Source: Anabaena sp. WA102 | GTDB lineage: Bacteria > Cyanobacteriota > Cyanobacteriia > Cyanobacteriales > Nostocaceae | Direction of reading: 5' to 3' | Assembly: GCF_001277295.1 (NCBI RefSeq) | Contig: NZ_CP011456.1 | Location: 1,674,001 to 1,738,000 of the forward strand | Length of the DNA stretch: 64,000 nt | In this document: positions 43,210-52,577 of the stretch, piece by piece | Layout: every line of letters begins with the position of its first letter | Numbering within the stretch: the stretch's first letter is position 1 | Program-made: the position numbers and the translations under genes | The notes under the pieces: generated by a model | The model's input: only the letters and a program-made list of their open reading frames with translations | Database searches by the model: none | What the model was told of the DNA's origin: nothing

Positions 43210-43525
43210 TGCTCAGAGCTTATAGAAACCTTACAAATTTTATCAGATTGCAATACTTAAAAATTCAGAATTCTCAAAAAAGCATAAGAAAATCTATTTT
43301 TTCTGCAACTAAGAGAATTCAGGAGCTTGCATTAATTGAAATATAACGATACCTAATTAAGCATATAGGTATTTTGAATAGGACTGAGAACGATCAGGTT
43401 AAAGCTTTTTTATGCTCTTTTACCGTTCACCGGAAAATATGTGAATGAACTACCCCTTGCTAATTACTATAAAGGCGTTTTCTAGATGATAATAAACTGA
43501 AATTATAGCAGACCAAACAACAAAA
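43210..43525. other. Intergenic region between divergent plsX and the MATE gene
   Basis: About 316 AT-rich bases with no gene, tRNA or repeat that I can support. It should hold the promoters of the plsX operon and of the exporter gene. Confidence 0.5.
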
Positions 43526-44887
43526 ATGAGATTTACATTTACAGTCCCCAGTAACTACAATTTTTTAGGCAGATTTTACCGACTGGCAAGCATCAGCGTG
43601 CTTGCTAATATGATGGTTCCTTTGGCTGGTTTGGTAGATATTGCTTTTTTAGGGCATTTAACAGATATTCGACATTTAGCAGGAGTAATTTTAGCAACTA
43701 TTCTCTTTGATTATCTTTATCGAGTATTAAAGTTCATGCGTTCTAGCACCAATGCTATAACGGCTCAAGCTGTTGGTAAAAATGATGATAAAGCAGTAGT
43801 TTTAGCTGGTTTACGGAGTGGTTTAATTGCTTTACTAGTGGGTTTAATTATTGTTTTATTGCAATATCCTTTACAAAAAATTGGTTTTTTCATTTTGAGT
43901 GGTTCTTCAGATATTGAATCTGCTGGAGTTGATTATTTTTATGCGCGAATTTGGGGCGCACCTGCTGTCCTCCTCAATTTTGTTTTATTTGGTTGGTTTT
44001 TAGGTAGAGAAATGAATTGGGTGATGCTATTAATGTCAATTGTCGGTAATGGTTCTAATGTATTGTTAGATTATTTGATGATTTCTAAATGGGGTTGGGC
44101 AAGTGTAGGGGCAGGTTTAGCAACAGCATTAAGCCAGTATTTAGCTTTAATCGTGGGTTTAATATGGATGTTTTTTACTATTCCTTGGCAAGCTGTACCA
44201 GCAGCCATTCAAGAATTATTTGATTGGGTAGCTTTAAAGGAAACTTTTGCGTTAAAAGGTAATATTTTGATTCGGTTTTTAGTATTAATTTCTGTCTATT
44301 CTATTTTTACTAATTTAAGTGCAACCATGGGAACAACTGTTTTAGCGCAAAATGGTTTATTACTCCAAATTGCTCTTTTGAGTCAGTTTACAATTCAAGG
44401 GGTAGGAGTAACAATGCAAACCCTGACAGCGAATTTTAAAAGCAAAGGCAATACTCAACAGATCATCCCTTTATTAATAGTTTCTCTAGTTACGAGTGTG
44501 GTGATTGCATTAGGTTTTGCCGGGACATCTATTTTCTTCCCTGATCAGGTATTTGGATTATTAACTAATCACACAGAAGTGAATCAAGAGATTAATCAAT
44601 ATACCATTTGGTTACTGCCTATTTTAGTAATGACTGCCATTACTTTTATGCTAGAAGGTTACTTTATTGGTTTAAAGGAAGTTGCAACTTTACGTAATGC
44701 GGTATTATTATCTTTTGTAGTGGGTTTTATCCCCTTACTAATTGCTGCTGGATATTTTCACAATAATCATTTATTGTGGTCTTCTTTACTGTCTTACATG
44801 ACAAGTAATATGGTTTTATTAGGTATCTCTGTACCTGGAACATTGAAAGATAAAAGTTTAGAAAATCAGCCATTAATTTCCAGATAA
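43526..44887 (+). CDS. MATE family efflux transporter
   Basis: This is a sodium- or proton-driven multidrug/metabolite exporter of the inner membrane. Its 453 residues carry about twelve helices in two homologous halves. MATE features include LASISVLANMMVPLAGLVDIAFLGHLTDIRHLAGVILATILFDYLYRVLKFMRSSTNAITAQAVGKND and MNWVMLLMSIVGNGSNVLLDYLMI. It is nearest to the DinF-like branch; the substrate is unknown. It is convergent with pepA, with a shared hairpin between them. Confidence 0.92.
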   Translation: MRFTFTVPSNYNFLGRFYRLASISVLANMMVPLAGLVDIAFLGHLTDIRHLAGVILATILFDYLYRVLKFMRSSTNAITAQAVGKNDDKAVVLAGLRSGLIALLVGLIIVLLQYPLQKIGFFILSGSSDIESAGVDYFYARIWGAPAVLLNFVLFGWFLGREMNWVMLLMSIVGNGSNVLLDYLMISKWGWASVGAGLATALSQYLALIVGLIWMFFTIPWQAVPAAIQELFDWVALKETFALKGNILIRFLVLISVYSIFTNLSATMGTTVLAQNGLLLQIALLSQFTIQGVGVTMQTLTANFKSKGNTQQIIPLLIVSLVTSVVIALGFAGTSIFFPDQVFGLLTNHTEVNQEINQYTIWLLPILVMTAITFMLEGYFIGLKEVATLRNAVLLSFVVGFIPLLIAAGYFHNNHLLWSSLLSYMTSNMVLLGISVPGTLKDKSLENQPLISR

Positions 44888-44906
44888 GACTCCCATTTGT
44901 TTTTTC

Positions 44907-44939
44907 AGATCCCCGACTTCTCGAAGAAGTCGGGGATCT
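44907..44939. terminator. Bidirectional hairpin between the convergent MATE and pepA genes
   Basis: AGATCCCCGACTTC and its complement form a 14-bp stem with a TCGA-type loop, located between two convergent stop codons and preceded by a T-run on the plus strand. The same hairpin is found at 29012-29044. Confidence 0.65.
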
Positions 44940-44967
44940 TGTCTTGTCCAGATTAGAGGAAATTAAA

Positions 44968-46440
44968 TTAACTCAAAACCCAGCTAACCAGTGTTCTCAC
45001 ACCAAAACCAGTTGCCCCAGCACCATTGTAGCCATGTTCCTTATCAGCCCAAACTGGTCCAGCAATATCTAAATGCGCCCAAGGAGTATCCTTAACAAAC
45101 TGCTTCAGGAATAAAGCCGCAGTAATAGAACCGCCATAACGGGGTCCGGTATTTTTCATGTCAGCAATACCCGATTTTAACCCGTCAAAATATTTATCTT
45201 CCATCGGCATCCGCCAAATTTTCTCACCAGCATTGTCAGCGGCGGTTTGTAGTTGGGAAGCTACCGCGTCATCTGGTGTAAATAAACCCGCGATATCTTC
45301 GCCCAAAGCCACCACACAAGCACCTGTAAGGGTAGCTAAATCAACGATCGCATCTACACCCAATTTATCAGCATAAACCAAGGCATCAGCCAAGGTTAAC
45401 CGCCCTTCAGCATCGGTGTTATTAACTTCGATTGTTTTGCCATTTGATGCAGTTAAGATGTCTCCAGGGTGCATAGCCTTACCGCTAATCATGTTTTCAG
45501 TAACGGCGGAGATAAAGTGAACTTCTACATCTGGTTTTAACTGCCCAATGGCTTTGGCTGCACCTAAAGTTGCGGCTGCACCACCCATATCCATTTTCAT
45601 GGTTTCAATGCCGCTACCAGCCCCTTTAATGTTCAATCCACCGGAATCAAAAGTTACACCTTTTCCGATAATTGCCAGTTTCCGCTTAGGTGTACCGGCT
45701 GGTTTATAGATGAGGTGAATGAATTTTGGTGGTAAATCAGAAGCTTGGGCGACTCCCAAAAATGCCCCCATGCCTAGTTTTTCGCATTCTTCCTGTTCGA
45801 GAATTTCCAGTTCTAACTCGTGTTCGTGAGCGATCGCTTGAGCAGTTTCTGCCATAGTAATAGATGTAACCGCATTCGCTGGGGCTGCTACCAACTGTCT
45901 CGCCAAAATCACGCCAGAAACAATTTGATTAGCGCAGGTAATAGCCGCTTCTTGTCCAGCTAAACCAAGTAAATCAATGGTTTCGATATTGGGATTTTTA
46001 TCTTCTGGCTCGGATTTAAAGCGAATATCTTGGTAAAGTGCCAATTCTATGCCCTCAGTTAGTGCTTGGGCTGTGGTGGCTGGGTCATTATTCCACAGTG
46101 GTAAACTGATGCCCAAAGTCTTGGTTTTTTGCTTTTTGGCGGTTTTGGCTATAGTCGCGGCTACACGGCGTAAACTGTCTAATTTTAGTGCGTCTGGTTT
46201 CCCTAAACCAACCACAATCACCTTCTTCACTGGACCAGTCCCACCTAAACGAATGACAACGGTGCTATTTGCCTTACCTGTAAACTCTTCCTCGGCAATT
46301 ACTTCCTTTAAAATTCCCGCAAATTTATCATTTAAGTTGACCAGATCACCAGTTAACTCCACTGCATCTTCAAATAGACCAAAGGCTAAAGTATCACCAG
46401 TCCAATCTAATAATCCTGTATTTGTAAGTTGAATCGTCAT
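44968..46440 (-). CDS. pepA: Leucyl aminopeptidase (M17)
   Basis: This di-metal cytosolic aminopeptidase removes N-terminal residues from peptides. The 490 residues have a variable N-terminal domain and a conserved catalytic domain: KLAIIGKGVTFDSGGLNIKGAGSGIETMKMDMGGAA, the signature NNTDAEGRL (~355), VDLATLTGACVVALG and WAHLDIAGPVW. Metal and catalytic Lys/Asp/Glu/Arg positions are all present. Confidence 0.96.
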   Translation of the reverse strand: MTIQLTNTGLLDWTGDTLAFGLFEDAVELTGDLVNLNDKFAGILKEVIAEEEFTGKANSTVVIRLGGTGPVKKVIVVGLGKPDALKLDSLRRVAATIAKTAKKQKTKTLGISLPLWNNDPATTAQALTEGIELALYQDIRFKSEPEDKNPNIETIDLLGLAGQEAAITCANQIVSGVILARQLVAAPANAVTSITMAETAQAIAHEHELELEILEQEECEKLGMGAFLGVAQASDLPPKFIHLIYKPAGTPKRKLAIIGKGVTFDSGGLNIKGAGSGIETMKMDMGGAAATLGAAKAIGQLKPDVEVHFISAVTENMISGKAMHPGDILTASNGKTIEVNNTDAEGRLTLADALVYADKLGVDAIVDLATLTGACVVALGEDIAGLFTPDDAVASQLQTAADNAGEKIWRMPMEDKYFDGLKSGIADMKNTGPRYGGSITAALFLKQFVKDTPWAHLDIAGPVWADKEHGYNGAGATGFGVRTLVSWVLS

Positions 46441-46615
46441 TTTTGTAATTTCTGTCTATCTTGCTTCATGTACCAGTATTGCTCAAATTTTCCGAATCAT
46501 GGGCGTTTCACGCAACGTCTTGACAATCTGGTAAGATGAAAAATAGTTGACAAATATCCAATTTACAAAGTTTTATCGGTTTTTTAGCCATCCGTTGCTT
46601 GTAAAAATTATTCCT

Positions 46616-47116
46616 ATGCCTAAAGAAATCAATCAGCCCCAATTACCACCCACCAGCGCTATTGACAGTGTGACTAATGTTGCATTTGAAAATTGGTTTG
46701 AATATCCAGTTCGGGCCCAACCTCACCACACTGATTACGCAGGTATAGTTTGGCATGGTACTTATTTAACATGGATGGAAGAAGCACGGGTAGAATGCTT
46801 ACGCTCTATAGGCATTGAATTTGCTGATTTAGTAGCTTTAGGTTGTGATTTACCTGTTGTAGAATTGTCAATTCGTTATCATCAGTCGGTGAAATTAGGA
46901 ATGCCAGTCCTAGTAAGAACACGGATGGCTGAGGTAACGGGAGTGCGAATGAACTGGGACTACACCCTTGTTTCTCCTGATGGTCAGGATTTATATATTA
47001 CTGCTCTGGTAACGTTAGTAGCTTTGGATCGAGAAAAAGGTAAAATTATGCGTCAGTTACCACCCGCGTTTCAAGATGCTTTGGCGAAAATTTCCGGTTC
47101 TCGGAAGATTAGGTAA
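46616..47116 (+). CDS. Acyl-CoA thioesterase, 4HBT hot-dog family
   Basis: This hot-dog-fold thioesterase has 166 residues from the ATG at 46616 (MPKEINQPQ); an upstream TTG at 46547 would add an atypical leader. Motifs are VRAQPHHTDYAGIVWHGTYLTWMEEARVECLRSIGI (YbgC/4HBT type, with the catalytic Asp) and LPVVELSIRYHQSVKLGMPVLVRTRM. The substrate is unknown. Its TAA overlaps the ATG of the next gene by one base (TAATG), so the two are translationally coupled. Confidence 0.85.
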   Translation: MPKEINQPQLPPTSAIDSVTNVAFENWFEYPVRAQPHHTDYAGIVWHGTYLTWMEEARVECLRSIGIEFADLVALGCDLPVVELSIRYHQSVKLGMPVLVRTRMAEVTGVRMNWDYTLVSPDGQDLYITALVTLVALDREKGKIMRQLPPAFQDALAKISGSRKIR

Positions 47117-47778
47117 TGGAAACTGGGAACTATAATAAAAAAACTTTTCCAGCAACCCATAGTCTTAATATGTCTAAATCAGTAAAAATATCTGATCATT
47201 TAACACAAAAGGTTCGAGAAAAAGAGAAAGAGAAAGAGGAACAACTAATTAATGAACTTAGACTTTTATTAAAAACCTTGATTTATCAGGAAGAAGTTAC
47301 AATTAAAGCCATCATAGATTGTCTTTATGATGTTGGTTCAACTAATTTTATAAATCATAAGCTGCATTTTGGAACTCTCAATAAGACTCTAAAATTTATG
47401 ACTAAAATGTCGAAGCCAGTATTTAAAATCCTGGCTTGGCAATGGTTTAATAAAAATTGTCCTGAGTTAATTACTAAATGGCTGGAAAGTAAGGTGACAT
47501 TTGCCAGAGTGGAAGAAACGAAGATAGAGGTGATGGTAGATAATGAAAATCTCAGTTTAGCTTCTATGTCTCAACTTCCAGAAGAAAATCAAGCTAATCA
47601 GGTAAAACATCTGCATTTCCAGGTGAAATTGTTAACAGGTATTTTAGTTGTAGTTTTAACTATCTTTTCCGGTAGTTTTATTTGGTTGAATTATTCATTA
47701 AAGTTATCGCATTTGCAAACTGTAGAAAAACTCCAAAATCAAGTTAAAATCCTAGAATCTGGTGTCAATAGACATTAG
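47116..47778 (+). CDS. Hypothetical membrane-anchored protein, 220 residues
   Basis: I do not recognise a family. The N-terminal half is a charged helix (KVREKEKEKEEQLINELRLLLKTL) followed by more helices (TIKAIIDCLYDVGSTNFINHKLHFGTLNKTLKFM). One membrane helix lies at ~173-195 (LLTGILVVVLTIFSGSFIWL), with a short coiled-coil tail (LSHLQTVEKLQNQVKILES). It is coupled to the thioesterase gene. A miniature element starts two bases after its stop codon. Confidence 0.65.
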   Translation: METGNYNKKTFPATHSLNMSKSVKISDHLTQKVREKEKEKEEQLINELRLLLKTLIYQEEVTIKAIIDCLYDVGSTNFINHKLHFGTLNKTLKFMTKMSKPVFKILAWQWFNKNCPELITKWLESKVTFARVEETKIEVMVDNENLSLASMSQLPEENQANQVKHLHFQVKLLTGILVVVLTIFSGSFIWLNYSLKLSHLQTVEKLQNQVKILESGVNRH

Positions 47779-47780
47779 TA

Positions 47781-47913
47781 AGTAGGTGGGCGTTAAAAAT
47801 TGTCGTTGGGGCAAGGGAACAGGGAACTCTTAACAGGGAACAGGGAACAGGAAGAGAGTTTTGAGTGATTTTACTTTTCTTCACATACCTTTAAATTTTT
47901 CTGTTCACCTACT
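47781..47913. mobile_element. MITE family D, copy 2 (TA target duplication)
   Basis: It is nearly identical to the copy at 34839-34964 but with one extra CAGGGAA-type repeat unit. It is flanked by TA at 47779-47780 and 47914-47915. It sits directly after a TAG stop codon. Confidence 0.87.
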
Positions 47914-47934
47914 TAATTAAAAATGAATAAACAT

Positions 47935-48038
47935 ACAGCACTTTGTAGTGTTATGAAGTACAAGAACCCCACCCCCAACCCCCTCCCCGCAAGCGATGAG
48001 GGGGCTAAGATGTACCTTATATGATTAAAAATCGCTGT
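47935..48038. mobile_element. MITE-like repeat with TTATGARGTACA inverted arms, copy 2
   Basis: It has the same block order as 10836-10987 (ACAGCACTT, TTATGAAGTACA, AACCCCACCCCC, GATGAGGGGGCTAAGATGTACC, CGCTGT) but lacks the central CCCCCCGCTGCGG hairpin. It lies 21 bases after another miniature element. Confidence 0.7.
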
Positions 48039-48235
48039 AATTTGTGTGTACACGATAGCCACGCAACCAAGGATGGGACTAGTACCGCAAAGCGGAAGTC
48101 AAAAGTCAAAATGAAGACAGTATAGGCTTTTAGAGGATTTAGAATGGTTGGTTTATTTACGCCGTTTTGTACTAGGATGTATTTCATTCAAGTGCAAACT
48201 TCGTAGAAATCTAAAATCCAAAATCCAAAATTGAT

Positions 48236-48985
48236 ATGTTGCGGGTTTTAATTCTCGGTGGAATTGGTGATGCAGTGGAATTGGCTGCTAAGGTAGCAAA
48301 TATTCCTGGTATTGAGGCGATCGCTTCTTTAGCCGGTCGAACTCGTAAACCTGCTAATCTTGTTGGTAATGTGCGGATTGGCGGTTTTGGTGGTGTCCCA
48401 GGATTGGTTGGTTATTTGCGAGAAATGCAAATTGATATATTAATTGATGCTACTCATCCTTTCGCTAATCAGATTTCTGAAAATGCCGCCGCAGCGACAC
48501 AGGAAATAGGTATTCCGCGATTAATGGTAATTCGTCCACCTTGGGAAAAATTAGGAGATGATTGCTGGTTAGAAGTAGAAAATAATCTCGCTGCTGCTGC
48601 TGTGTTAGCAAATCAAGCTAAACGAGTATTTTTAACAATTGGTAGACAAGAAATTGCGACTTTTGCAAATTCACAGGGAATTTGGTTTTTAATGCGGATG
48701 ATTGATCCACCAAATACTGATGTTATCATTCCACCTGGATTAATTTTATGCGATCGCGGTCCCTTTACTTTAGAAAACGAACAGGAAATTTTACTCAAAT
48801 ATAATATAGATACCATTGTTAGTAAAAATAGCGGTGGTAGTGCCACCTATCCCAAAATTATCGCTGCTAGGAAACTCGGAATTAAGGTTGTGATGGTAAA
48901 TCGTCCACCTGTACCCCCAGGAGAACAAGTTCCAGACGTGGATAGTGCGTGTAAATGGTTGTTTGACAAGTTGGATATTTTATAA
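48236..48985 (+). CDS. cobK: Cobalt-precorrin-6A reductase
   Basis: This NAD(P)H-dependent reductase (CobK/CbiJ) acts in corrin-ring synthesis of the cobalamin pathway. The 249 residues begin RVLILGGIGDAVELAAKV (nucleotide loop) and carry IDATHPFANQISENAA, VFLTIGRQEIATF, VSKNSGGSATYPKIIAARKLGI and VVMVNRPP. No other cobalamin gene or B12 riboswitch is adjacent. The preceding ~190 bases hold no feature I can name. Confidence 0.93.
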   Translation: MLRVLILGGIGDAVELAAKVANIPGIEAIASLAGRTRKPANLVGNVRIGGFGGVPGLVGYLREMQIDILIDATHPFANQISENAAAATQEIGIPRLMVIRPPWEKLGDDCWLEVENNLAAAAVLANQAKRVFLTIGRQEIATFANSQGIWFLMRMIDPPNTDVIIPPGLILCDRGPFTLENEQEILLKYNIDTIVSKNSGGSATYPKIIAARKLGIKVVMVNRPPVPPGEQVPDVDSACKWLFDKLDIL

Positions 48986-49014
48986 AATTAAGGTAATTAA
49001 TGGAGGGACGCAAC

Positions 49015-49707
49015 ATGGTGATTAAGAAACCAGATATTAACAATACTCCTCAAAATCTGATTTTACCTTTAGAAAGTGGCGATCGCCTATCACGCCACGA
49101 ATTTGAACGTCGTTATACAGAAAGTCTCCATGTTAAAAAAGCCGAATTAATCGAAGGAGTAGTTTACGTGGCATCACCCTTACGCTTTCAACGTCATGCA
49201 GAACCCCATGCAAAACTGGTAATTTGGTTAGGGAATTATCAAATTGCTACACCCGGTGTCAAGTTAGGTATTGAACCCACAATTAGATTAGATCAAGATA
49301 ACGAACCCCAACCCGATGGAATTCTATTCATTGATCAAAGTTTAGGAGGAAAGTCCCGCATTACAGCAGATGACTATATTGAAGGTTCACCAGAATTAGT
49401 TGCCGAAATTGCTGCTAGTAGTGCAGCTTATGATTTGCATGATAAAAAAAAGGCTTATCGTCGCAACGGTATTCAAGAATATATTGTTTGGCAAAGTTTA
49501 GAAAAAAAACTAAATTGGTTTCAATTACATGAAAGTGAATATATCTCTCTTGAACCCGATGCTAATGGTGTTATCAAAAGTCAAGTTATGCCAGGTTTAT
49601 GGTTAGCAGTGCCAGCATTATTGTCAGGTGACATGACTCAGGTTTTAGCAGTTTTACAAGCCGGATTAAATTCACCTGAACACGCGGAATTTTTACAAAA
49701 TAGATAA
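49015..49707 (+). CDS. Uma2 family endonuclease-fold protein
   Basis: This third DUF820 protein of the window has 230 residues from the ATG at 49015. That start sits seven bases after GGAGGG; an ATG at 49000 would place this site inside the gene. Motifs are RLSRHEFERRYTE, KAELIEGVVYVASPL, NEPQPDGILFIDQSLGGKSRIT, IEGSPELVAEIAASSAAYDLHDKKKAYRRNGIQEYIVWQ. Its role is unknown. It follows cobK closely but belongs to the dispersed Uma2 set. Confidence 0.88.
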   Translation: MVIKKPDINNTPQNLILPLESGDRLSRHEFERRYTESLHVKKAELIEGVVYVASPLRFQRHAEPHAKLVIWLGNYQIATPGVKLGIEPTIRLDQDNEPQPDGILFIDQSLGGKSRITADDYIEGSPELVAEIAASSAAYDLHDKKKAYRRNGIQEYIVWQSLEKKLNWFQLHESEYISLEPDANGVIKSQVMPGLWLAVPALLSGDMTQVLAVLQAGLNSPEHAEFLQNR

Positions 49708-49785
49708 TTGGTGATTGGGAATATAGCAGATTGTAAATTAATGAGGCTTCCGTGAGCGTCAACCGATAATATTCGATGGCAGAAA

Positions 49786-50019
49786 GTGTTAGTAAAAGCT
49801 TTACGATCTTGGGATATATGGAATACAAGTAACACTTACGAACGAGGAAATTATTTATTTTTTAATATGCCTTTATACTCAAATAATACTGAATGGCAAT
49901 TAATTGATGTGAGTGACAATGAAACTGAATTTCATATTTTAGGTGTTTTACCTGGATTGATTCAACTACCTTACCCTCCATCACATAAATCAACAGCTAC
50001 TAGTGTGTTAATTCTGTGA
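49786..50019 (+). CDS. Small hypothetical ORF, possibly a gene remnant
   Basis: This 77-residue frame opens with GTG and has no clear ribosome binding site. The same frame is open back to 49756, suggesting either a non-canonical start or the surviving 3' part of a degraded gene. The encoded text (LRSWDIWNTSNTYERGNYLFFNMPLYSNNTEWQLID) resembles no family I know. Confidence 0.35.
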   Translation: MLVKALRSWDIWNTSNTYERGNYLFFNMPLYSNNTEWQLIDVSDNETEFHILGVLPGLIQLPYPPSHKSTATSVLIL

Positions 50020-50175
50020 ATCCTTTACCCGTAAGACTTCATGCAAGTTCCGTGTCAGAAATATTTGCGGATTTAAGGTTTCAGGCTTTCAGGGATTCTT
50101 TTTTCTATCACACTTTCTGCATGAAGGAAATTTCTGGTTTGTCTGTCAAAATTAACACACTAAACAGCTACTCCT

Positions 50176-50400
50176 GTGATTAATTATCAACCTACTGTTG
50201 AAGAAAGATATGATTGGACACTTGAATTTGCTAGACGACTTGATGCTTGGTTAGCTGCTATTATTTTATATGCTGTTAGCTTATATCAACAAGAAGATAA
50301 ACTTCAAGTTTTTAATATAATAAATTCGATGGACTCCATATCTGATGTATGTATTGATTGGGAATTTGATCAACATGAATGTCAATTAAACTGGGAATAA
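50176..50400 (+). CDS. Small hypothetical protein, 74 residues
   Basis: The start is a GTG (MINYQPTVEERYDWTLEFARRLDAWLAAIILYAVSLYQQED). The first half is a plausible amphipathic or weakly hydrophobic helix and the end is acidic. I do not recognise it. An inverted repeat follows 16 bases after its stop, and the restriction-modification genes start 130 bases later. Confidence 0.45.
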   Translation: MINYQPTVEERYDWTLEFARRLDAWLAAIILYAVSLYQQEDKLQVFNIINSMDSISDVCIDWEFDQHECQLNWE

Positions 50401-50416
50401 TCCAATAATTCTCAAA

Positions 50417-50455
50417 AATCCAGATTTTTCCAAAAAATATAGTATAATCTGGATT
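50417..50455. promoter_or_regulatory. 10-bp inverted repeat overlapping a TATAAT upstream of the methylase gene
   Basis: AATCCAGATT (50417-50426) and its perfect complement AATCTGGATT (50446-50455) are 19 bases apart. A TATAAT at 50443-50448 overlaps the right arm. It could be an operator over a promoter for the restriction-modification operon or a terminator of the preceding small ORF. Confidence 0.45.
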
Positions 50456-50530
50456 CTAGACGAAAATATCAATTATATAGTACAATAGTATCAATAAGCT
50501 ATTGTCACTTAATAATTTACAGGTCATAAA

Positions 50531-51376
50531 ATGGTATCAGTTAATCCGTTAGTCAAACCCTTTGTAAAGTGGGCAGGAGGAAAAAGACAGCTTGTGCCGA
50601 CAATTCTAGCCAATCACCTGCCTAAAAATTATAATCTTCAAACCTACTACGAGCCTTTTATTGGTGGTGGTGCGCTTTTGTTTAGTTTGCAACCTAAAAA
50701 AGCTGTCATTAATGACAGTAATGCTGAATTGATAAATTGTTACAAAATAATTAAAAATTCTTTAGATGAACTAATTGAGGATTTAAAAAATCACAAAAAT
50801 AATGAATATTATTATTATGATATTAGAGACTGGGATCGAGAAAAGAATTTCAAGTCTAAAACAGAAGTTCAACGAGCATCCAGGATTATTTTCTTAAATA
50901 AAACTTGTTATAATGGGTTATTTAGAGTTAATTCTCAAGGTCAATTTAATGTACCTTTTGGCAAATATAAAAATCCAAATATTTTAGATATAGCTGTTTT
51001 AAAAGCAGTTAATAAATATTTAAATGAAAATCAAGTTAGAATATTAAACTCTGATTTTCAAGAAGCTGTTAAAGATGCCAAACGAGGAGATTTTATATAT
51101 CTCGATCCTCCTTATGATCCAGTTTCCGAAACTGCTTCTTTTACTGGCTACGATGTTAACGGTTTCAATAAACAGGAACAGAGAAGATTAAAAGAGGTAT
51201 TTGATGATCTAAACAGTAGGGGTTGTCATATTTTACTAAGTAATGCTTGTACAGAATTTATCGAAGACCTCTATAAAGATTATCTGCACACAAAAATCTC
51301 AGCTATAAGAGCGATAAATTGTAATGGTAAAAAAAGAGGTAAAGTGGATGAGATTTTAGTAAAAAACTATGAGTGA
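50531..51376 (+). CDS. D12-class DNA adenine methyltransferase
   Basis: This is the N6-adenine methylase of a type II restriction-modification system, 281 residues. The AdoMet site is FVKWAGGKRQLVPTIL at the N-terminus, the catalytic motif is YLDPPYDPVS near residue 195, and YYEPFIGGGALLF and FLNKTCYNGLFRVN are family-typical. The Dam-like architecture makes a GATC-type target plausible but unproven. It overlaps the endonuclease gene by eight bases. Codon use is more AT-rich than the neighbouring housekeeping genes, suggesting transfer. Confidence 0.93.
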   Translation: MVSVNPLVKPFVKWAGGKRQLVPTILANHLPKNYNLQTYYEPFIGGGALLFSLQPKKAVINDSNAELINCYKIIKNSLDELIEDLKNHKNNEYYYYDIRDWDREKNFKSKTEVQRASRIIFLNKTCYNGLFRVNSQGQFNVPFGKYKNPNILDIAVLKAVNKYLNENQVRILNSDFQEAVKDAKRGDFIYLDPPYDPVSETASFTGYDVNGFNKQEQRRLKEVFDDLNSRGCHILLSNACTEFIEDLYKDYLHTKISAIRAINCNGKKRGKVDEILVKNYE

Positions 51377-52577
51377 TAAAAATACTAAAAATGATATTGC
51401 TTGGGAAGCACTATTTGAAAAATACTCTATTTTGGAAAAAATAAATGAAATAGGATACTTTGAGATAGAGTCCAATAGTATTAATGAATTCAGAGAAAGT
51501 AGGTTAATGGCAAAGTTTGATCATTATCATACTTTGCCTAAAATCTTTAAACAACATAAGCTGTCTATATTACCTATTTCCAGAAATAAATATATAATAG
51601 GCAGATTTGATACTTATTTAAATGTTGATTATGACGCTTGTTTAGAACCTACTCCTGTTGATTTTCCTTCCAGTATAGAAAGTATAGATTATTGTAATCT
51701 CTTTTCAGAAAGTGCAGCTTTAAGTTGTGCTTTCAATATAGATATTATAGATGATTTAATTAATAGTAATGGAGAAGTTTTTAAACAAACTGTTTATGGT
51801 CGAATGTCTACAGGTAAGTTTAATTTTTTTATAAAAGATAAAGTAGATAATAAACAGTATCAAATTGAAGTTGATAACTCTCAGTGTGAAATAGATGCAG
51901 GGTTTGAGAGTGAAAATTATTTTGTATTAGTGGAAGCTAAATTATATGATGTGGATAATTTTTTAATTAGGCAGCTTTATTATCCATATCAACTATGGTC
52001 TAATAAAATTAGAACAAAAGAGGTAATTCCAGTTTTAATGACTTACTCTAATTCTAGTAATATATTTAGCTTCTTTATATACAAATTTGAGAATTTATTA
52101 GATTACAATTCTATAAAGTTAGTAGAGCAAAAAAATTATGTTATAGCACCCGAAATAATAACTCATGATGATGTATCTGAAGTATTTAAATCTATTACGA
52201 TAGCCCCTGAACCAACAGATATTCCATTTCCACAAGCAAATACATTTGCAAGAATTATAGATTTACTAACAATTTTGTTAAATAAAGAGCTTACAAAGGA
52301 AGAGATTACAGCAAATTATCAATTTAATCAACGACAGACTACTTATTATACTGATGCTGCTAGATATCTTGGATTTGTTGAAAAATATAAAGACATAAAT
52401 ACTAAAGAAATCAACTTTAAGTTAAGTGATGAAAGCACAGATTATTTAAAAAAAAGGCATAAAATAAAAATATTATATTTTATTAGAAAAATTTTACAAT
52501 ATCAGGTTTTTTATAAAACTTCTAGCACAGTTAGACGATGGATAGCATGGATATTAAGTATGATTTCTGATGAGTAA
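51369..52577 (+). CDS. Type II restriction endonuclease (PD-(D/E)XK type)
   Basis: This is the predicted cognate endonuclease, 402 residues. The core motif is CEIDAGFESENYFVLVEAKLYD at ~175-200, fitting D-(X)n-ExK, followed by FLIRQLYYPYQLW. The C-terminal ~100 residues look like a winged-helix region (KEEITANYQFNQRQTTYYTDAARYLGFVE), possibly for DNA recognition. I do not recognise a named isoschizomer family. The overlap with the methylase and the AT-rich codon use argue for a mobile two-gene unit. Confidence 0.82.
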   Translation: MSDKNTKNDIAWEALFEKYSILEKINEIGYFEIESNSINEFRESRLMAKFDHYHTLPKIFKQHKLSILPISRNKYIIGRFDTYLNVDYDACLEPTPVDFPSSIESIDYCNLFSESAALSCAFNIDIIDDLINSNGEVFKQTVYGRMSTGKFNFFIKDKVDNKQYQIEVDNSQCEIDAGFESENYFVLVEAKLYDVDNFLIRQLYYPYQLWSNKIRTKEVIPVLMTYSNSSNIFSFFIYKFENLLDYNSIKLVEQKNYVIAPEIITHDDVSEVFKSITIAPEPTDIPFPQANTFARIIDLLTILLNKELTKEEITANYQFNQRQTTYYTDAARYLGFVEKYKDINTKEINFKLSDESTDYLKKRHKIKILYFIRKILQYQVFYKTSSTVRRWIAWILSMISDE

